A stretch of 64,000 nucleotides of DNA from Megalonaias nervosa (lineage: Eukaryota > Mollusca > Bivalvia > Unionida > Unionidae), in NCBI GenBank assembly GCA_016617855.1, contig JAECUM010012881.1:26502-90501 (forward strand), given 5' to 3'. Positions within the stretch are counted from its first letter, which is position 1; each line of letters starts with the position of its first letter. This document shows, in pieces, positions 52,901-60,700 of the stretch. The position numbers were made by a program, and so were the translations under genes. The notes below the pieces were generated by a model. It was not told where the DNA came from, did not search any database, and saw only the letters and a program-made list of their open reading frames with translations.

Positions 52901-54699
52901 AAAGGGAAAAAAAACTGGATGAGAAAATAGTTTATGTAGGTGTTTGAATCAAGACAAGGAAATCCCAGTCACTGAGTTACATATTTTGTCTCCTTCCTCA
53001 GCAAAGCCTCATGGGGGGACAAAAAATGTAACCCCTTGGCTGGGATTTCCTTGTCTCTGTAAAAACCCCAACATAGATTCTCTTAATCCACCATTTTACC
53101 CATTTTCCTTCAGTCTGGTTTACATTTCCAAGCATATATTTGTAATTATTCTTTATTGGATGCAATGCAAAATTGTGTATTTTAATTACTGTAATTAACC
53201 ATTCTTGTTAAGTAAATGCTGCTTCATGAAACCGTATTTGCATTTCATGAAAACTCAACATCTAAATAACAGAGATCCTTGAACATGTTCCAAACCTGAA
53301 ATAAACCACACAACTATAAACTGCTGATCGTTAAAAATGTACTTACTATATCACAGACATGTACTTGGGATCCATCAGATGGACTCGAAGTTCTTTAACT
53401 TCTGCTATGTTTCCCTGATAATGCAAAGCACATATACAAAAATATCTTAGATTTGAGTGCATAAAAATGTAAGGAGAAAAAAAATGCAATTAAATTTTAA
53501 AATCAAACAATCTAAACTCAACATTTAAACATTAGGATATGACTGAACAGTAGGCAAAAATGTACACAATTATGATCCTAGCAGTTGTTTCATTGTAATT
53601 ACAACAGAAAGGAAAGAAAAAAGGATTATGATACAGAAGGATAAGTGGCAGTGATGATGGTGGTCACAGTAGAAATATTGGTGATTGTGTGGACAATAGT
53701 GGCAGCAACAGCAGTGGCAGAGTTGGTCATGGTGGTAGCACTGAAGTAATAGAAATATTTGTTATTGTGTGGACAAATGTAGCAGCAGCAGTGGTAGAGG
53801 TCCTGGTGGTGACAGTATTGATTGAATGGAATATCTGCCATGGTGTGAGCAATTGTGGCAGCAACGGCAGTGGTAGAAATGGGTGCTGATAGTATTTGCT
53901 TTAGAGATATATTGGTTGTGTGGACTGGTGTGGTTGTGTGGACTGGTGGCAGCAACAGCAGTGGCAGCAGTGCTGGTGGTGATAGTACTGACTGAAGGGA
54001 AATACTGGTGGTGATGTTGACAGTGGTAGCAGCATTGGTGGTGACAGTACCGACTGAACAGAAATACTGGTTGTGGTGTGGACAGTGGTGGTATAAGTGA
54101 TGGTGGTAACAGTACTAAAAAGAAATAATGATGGTGGTGTGGGCAATGGAAGCAGCAGAAGCAGTAGTACAGCTGGTGGTGGTCACAGTACTGAATAGCA
54201 AGGCTCTAAATTAATACTAATCCACTAACCAAGCTCCATGATTATGGATCAATAGAAGAAAAAAAAAGTCACCACTAATCTGCGGGAGTAATGAAAATTT
54301 CTTCAAGTTGCTATCACAGCAGTTAACAAGTGGTCTTGAGTCATATGTATAAAAAAAACAAAAAGGAGACACCATTCCTTTTCATAATTATTTTGTTTAT
54401 TGTCTCAACTGAATACCTACCAACGTCCTGCAGTTTATGGAGTAAAATAAATACCATGGTGGAAATTAATATGTGTTATTCCATGCACCAAGTAATTAGG
54501 GTGATTATTGTCAAAACTGTCTTTGTGCAACAGGAACTATCCAGGTGTAGCCTCAAATATTTATTTCAACACAGATGATAAAAGGAGGTATACACTATCA
54601 GGATAGTACTGGCAAACAGGAAAATGTTGCATTGGCCAACTCAATATATAATCCAGAATAATAAAGAACAATGTTTTAATATTTAAATCATTCTTGAGA

Positions 54700-54796
<97 letters not shown>

Positions 54797-57700
54797 TTTA
54801 GATTTTTAAAGTAGCTTTAACAATTTTTCAGTCATATCGCTATGATGTCTGCAGTGTGACAGTTTATAGTGATGTCAAGCACTGGGGCATCATGCCACAG
54901 ACATGTGGCATGATGTCCCACCCAGTCACATTATTCAAGCCGACCAGTCCTAACACTAACCTCTTAATGCTGAGCGCCAAGCAAGGAAGCTGTTAGTACC
55001 ATTTTTAAAAGTCTTTGATATGACTCGGCCAGGGTTTGAACCCCTGACTTCCTGCATCCAAGGCGGATGATCTAACCACTAGGCCACCAGAGCAGTCTGT
55101 ATGTATGTATGTATGTATGTTGAGTTTTGCAGCACCTCACCACAATAGTGGTCATATGGTGCAAACTAATGAAAAAGTTTTTTAAAAGAATGCAGAGGTT
55201 TTTACAAGGTGCGAGGAGACCACGGAAATTTCTGAAACTGCAAGATGACAAGAGTAAACACAGTTATAAATATGATCCAAGAGAAAAGCGCAAGAAAGAA
55301 CCAGAAAGGCATGCTGGGAAAATGCATATGATTGGCTGAAGTATGACCCAGGTAAGGATACAATGTTGTGTACTTTCTGCACTGACTATTCAGAGAAACA
55401 CAGAAATATGGAGGGTATTTAATTTACAATTTGTTGATGGGTGAATTGTCCCTGAAATCACACTAACGATGGTGCTCCTAAATTTGCCTGACATCAAGGA
55501 TTATAATCTAAGACCTGACATCAAGCTGTGGCATGCTACGGTCAGAAGCTACGACTTTTGGAGCAAGATCAGATGATGAATTAGATACAAAAAATAAACA
55601 TGAATTGACAACTTTCAATTAGTCTTGTTTGTGAAATGCAACTGTCATTGTTTTGGGTTGATGTTAATGCAAAATAAAATGTTGATTAAGATAATGAACT
55701 GGCCTATCTTTGATTTTAGCAAAATCTGTGAAATTTAGGAAGGATCAATATAAATGTTATTATGGTGATCCTGCAAGTTACTGAAAAAAATCCTACTGTC
55801 AAGCCCAATGAATAGAAATATTGGTGGTACAGACAGTATTAAATAGAAATATTGGTGATGGTGTGGACATGGTAACAACAACAGCTGTCATAGAGATGGT
55901 GGTAGTGATAGTGCTGAATAGAAATAATTGGTGGTGGTGTGGACAGGGTAACAACAACAGCTGTCATAGAGATGATGGTAGTGATAGTATTGAATAGAAA
56001 TATTGGTGGTGGTGTGGAAAAGGTAACAACAGCAGTGACAGGTGGCAGTGGTGGCAGAACTACTAACAATAAAAGGAACAAGTAGGTCAAGAAGGTGTAA
56101 GGAGTAAAGTAAGATGATTTACCATTAATCCCATCATGTTCCTCAGCAGTTCCTCTTTTTCTGGAAATTTCTACCAAAAAAACAAAACAAGATAAGAATC
56201 TATCATCTACTGTAAAATATACAAGTGTTTCAGACTCATAACCAAAGGGTCACAGGTTCAGTACCCAAAATGGCTGCCTCTGTGTATCTTTGTAAAGTCA
56301 TTACGCTCCAATTTTATCAGCATCATATAGTTAATGTGTTAAAAGTACCATAAAAACCATCAAAAAATCTTTGAACTGTTGTATGGAATACAAGATCACA
56401 TAAAAAAACTACTTTGATAAGCTAGGTAAATCTATTATTTATCACTTAAGTCAGCACATTGGTACATAATATGCATACCAATAATGAACTACTTAACACC
56501 ATAATCACAAGCCGTAGGCAAAAATCTAAAAATCTGTAATTCTCTCTTATCACCTGTATATTTCATAAAAAAAAGCATGGAAATCTTGTTGTATGCAGCT
56601 TCAAGTGAAAAAGGAACACAGAAGATTGCTGCCTAATCAGGTAACGATGTATCAACACATACCTAAAATTTTTAACTTACCTCTACACATGCTATAAAAT
56701 GCTGCATCCCACCCTCAAGTATGAATTTCTGGCAGTTTGATGGTGTCTCATCTGTAAAACATTACATTTATCTATGGTACTTCACATTTCTGATATCACT
56801 CTCAATAAGCATATTATTGCAGGTAACAATGGCAAGAAAATCTCATAAGAAAATGGTTGACAAATATATCTAAATACAATAAACATGTATTTTAATTTTT
56901 TAATCTTCTGTCATGCTGCTGTAACGCAACTATAATGAATGCTAGAAAGAACCAAATAAACGTAATGAATGCTAGAAAGAACCAGAGAAATGTAATGAAT
57001 GCTAGAAAGAACCAAAGAAACGTAATGAATGCTAGAAAGAACCAAAGAAATGAAATGAATGCTAGAAAGAACCAAAGAAATGTAATGAATGCTAGAAAGA
57101 ACCAAAGAAACCTAATGAATGCTACAGAGAAATAAAGAAATGTAACGAATGCTACAAAGAACCAAAGAAACGTAATGAATGCTAGAAAGAACCAATGAAA
57201 TGTCATGAATGCTAGGAAGAACCAAAGAAACGTAATGAATGCTAGGAAGAACCAAAGAAATGTATGCTAGAAAGAACCAAACAAACGTAATGAAAGCTAG
57301 AAAGAACCAAAGAAATGTAATGAATGCTAGAAAGAACCAAAGAAATGTAATGAATGCTAGAAAGAACCAAAGAAATGTAATGAATGCTTGAAAGAACTAA
57401 AGAAACGTAATGAATGCTATAAAGAACCAAAGAAATGTAATGAATGCTAGAAAGACCCAAAGAAATGTAATGAATGCTAGAAAGAAGCAAAGAAATGTAA
57501 TGAATGCTAGAAAGAACCAAAGAAACGTAAAGAATGCTACAGAGAAATAAAGAAATGTAATGAATCCTAGAAAGAACCAAAGAAATGTAATGAATGCTAG
57601 AAAGAACCAAAGAAATGTAATGAATGCTAGAAAGAACCAAAGAAACGTAATGAATGCTAGAAAGAACCAAAGAAATGTAATGAATGCTTGAAAGAACTAA

Positions 57701-60700
57701 AGAAACATAATGAATGCTATAAAGAACCAAAGAAATGTAATGAATGCTAGAAAGAACCAAAGAAATGTAATGAATGCTAGAAAGAACCAAAGAAATGTAA
57801 TGAATGCTAGAAAGAACCAAAGAAACGTAATGAATGCTACAGAGAAATAAAGAAATGTAATGAATCCTAGAAAGAACCAAAGAAACGTAATGAATGCTAG
57901 AAAGAACCAAAGAAATGTAATCAATGCTAGAAAGAACCAAAGAAATGTAATGAATGCTACAGAGAAATAAAGAAATGTAATGAATGCTAGAAAGAACCAA
58001 AGAAACGTAATGAATGCTAGAAAGAACCAAAGAAACATAATGAATGCTAGAAAGAATCAAAGAAATGTAATGAATGCTAGAAAGAACCAAAGAAACATAA
58101 TGAATGCTAGAAAGAACCAAAGAAATGTAATGAATCCTAGAAAGAACCAAAGAAATGTAATGAATGCTAGAAAGAACCAAAGAAATGTAATGAATGCTAG
58201 AAAGAACCAAAGAAATGTAATGAATGCTAGAAAGAACCAAAGAAACATAAAGAATGCTACAGAGAAATAAAGAAATGTAATGAATGCTAGAAAGAACCAA
58301 AGAAATGTAATGAATGCTAGAAAGAACCAAAGAAATGTAATGAATGCTAGAAAGAACCAAAGAAATGTAATGAATGCTAGAAAGAACCAAAGAAACATAA
58401 TGAATGCTAGAAAGAACCAAAGAAATGTAATGAATGCTAGAAAGAACCAAAGAAATGTAATGAATGCTTGAAAGAACTAAAGAAACGTAATGAATGCTAT
58501 AAAGAACCAAAGAAATGTAATGAATGCTAGAAAGAACCAAAGAAACGTAATGAATGCTATAAAGAACCAAAGAAATGTAATGAATGCTAGAAAGAACCAA
58601 AGAAACGTGATGAATGCTAGAAAGAACCAAAGAAATGTAATGAATGCTATAAAGAACCAAAGAAATGTAAAGAATGCTAGAAAGAATCAAAGAAATGTAA
58701 TGAATGCTAGAAAGAACCAAAGAAATGTAATGAATGCTAGAAAGAACCAAAGAAACGTAAAGAATGCTACAGAGAAATAAAGAAATGTAATGAATGCTAG
58801 AAAGAACCAAAGAAATGTAATGAATGCTAGAAAGAACCAAAGAAACCTAACGAATGCTAGAAAGAATCAAAGAAATGTAATGAATGCTAGAAAGAACCAA
58901 AGAAATGTAAAGAATGCTAGAAAGAACCAAAGAAACGTTATGAATGCTACAGAGAAATAAAGAAATGTAATGAATGCTAGAAAGAACCAAAGAAATGTAA
59001 TCAATGCTAGAAAGAACCAAAGAAATGTAATGAATCCTAGAAAGAACCAAAGAAATGTAATGAATGCTAGAAAGAACCAAAGAAATGTAATGAATGCTAG
59101 AAAGAACCAAAGAAACATAAAGAATGCTACAGAGAAATAAAGAAATGTAATGAATGCTAGAAAGAACCAAAGAAATGTAATCAATGCTAGAAAGAACCAA
59201 AGAAATGTAATGAATGCTAGAAAGAACCAAAGAAATGTAAAGAATGCTAGAAAGAACCAAAGAAATGTAATCAATGCTAGAAAGAACCAAAGAAACATAA
59301 TGAATGCTAGAAAGAACCAAAGAAATGTAATGAATGCTAGAAAGAACCAAAGAAATGTAATGAATGCTTGAAAGAACTAAAGAAACGTAATGAATGCTAT
59401 AAAGAACCAAAGAAATGTAATGAATGCTAGAAAGAACCAAAGAAACGTAATGAATGCTATAAAGAACCAAAGAAATGTAATGAATGCTAGAAAGAACCAA
59501 AGAAACGTGATGAATGCTAGAAAGAAGCAAAGAAATGTAATGAATGCTAGAAAGAACCAAAGAAATGTAATGAATGCTATAAAGAACCAAAGAAATGTAA
59601 TGAATGCTAGAAAGAATCAAAGAAATGTAATGAATGCTAGAAAGAACCAAAGAAATGTAATGAATGCTAGAAAGAACCAAAGAAACGTAATGAATGCTAC
59701 AGAGAAATAAAGAAATGTAATGAATGAGAGATATAAAGAAAATGTAATGAATGTTGGACAGAAACAAAGAAATGCAATGAAAGATGGAGAGAAATAAAGA
59801 AATGTCATGAAAAATGGAGAGAAATAAAGAAACATAATGAAAGATGGAGAGAAATATAATGAATGATGGAGAGTAATAAATCTAATGCAACAGAATTCAA
59901 GAAATTTGATGAATGCTACAGAGACTTAAAGAAACGATCTAATTACTAAGAACAAAGGAAAACTTACTTGAAATATGATATGTTAAGGTCAAATACTTGG
60001 ATGTAGTTCAAGCATTATTTACCATCTGACAAGACTTATGACAGCATGACAAGGTATGATGAAATAGGCAACTGGGATACAAAATATATGTATATAATAA
60101 GGACAAAGTAAAATTCAGTCAAAAAATGTTTGGAGAAAAAGCACCAAATGGAAGCTATCTGTGAGGTCACTTTAGTAAGCATTGTGTCAAGGCATGAGTG
60201 ACTAAAGTGATTTGGCATCAGTCCTTCTATCCAAGGGAAGACCACTATTGTTGGACTTCCATCTTGGTAGGCACATGACACTTTAGCAATTTTATTGCTA
60301 AAACAAGGCAAAGATGTGATCTATGTCTTTTTCACTTGGGAAGCCTAGATTTGTTAAGTAGTACAACATTCCAAATGTATTATGATTGGTTATATATTTG
60401 AAGAAGAAATACTTGCATCAAACTGAAAGCATTAAAAAAAATGCCAGTAATTAAAACTCATAATTTGTTACAATATCTGAATATTAATTACGGTCCTCTT
60501 ACCATCTTGTTTTCCTTTCAATTTTATTGTACAAGTCAAGTTTGCAACAGCTTGTAAAAGGAATAGAACTTTTTGTGTTATACTCTCACAAGATAATTTA
60601 ATGATTTCCAGTCCAATTTCTGCAATTATGCACAGGGTTTTTTCTTCATTAAATTATGGACACAGCATAAAGCTAACTTAGCAAATATGTATATGATCAT

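Noticed and set aside
57242..58840. 532-codon open frame on the minus strand (SLVLSSIHYI repeats)
   Set aside because: It is the 30-bp minisatellite read in frame. Both strands are open, there is no splice or start context, and it lies inside a ZER1 intron.
58847..59767. 306-codon minus-strand open frame
   Set aside because: Continuation of the same 30-bp array; no independent coding sign.
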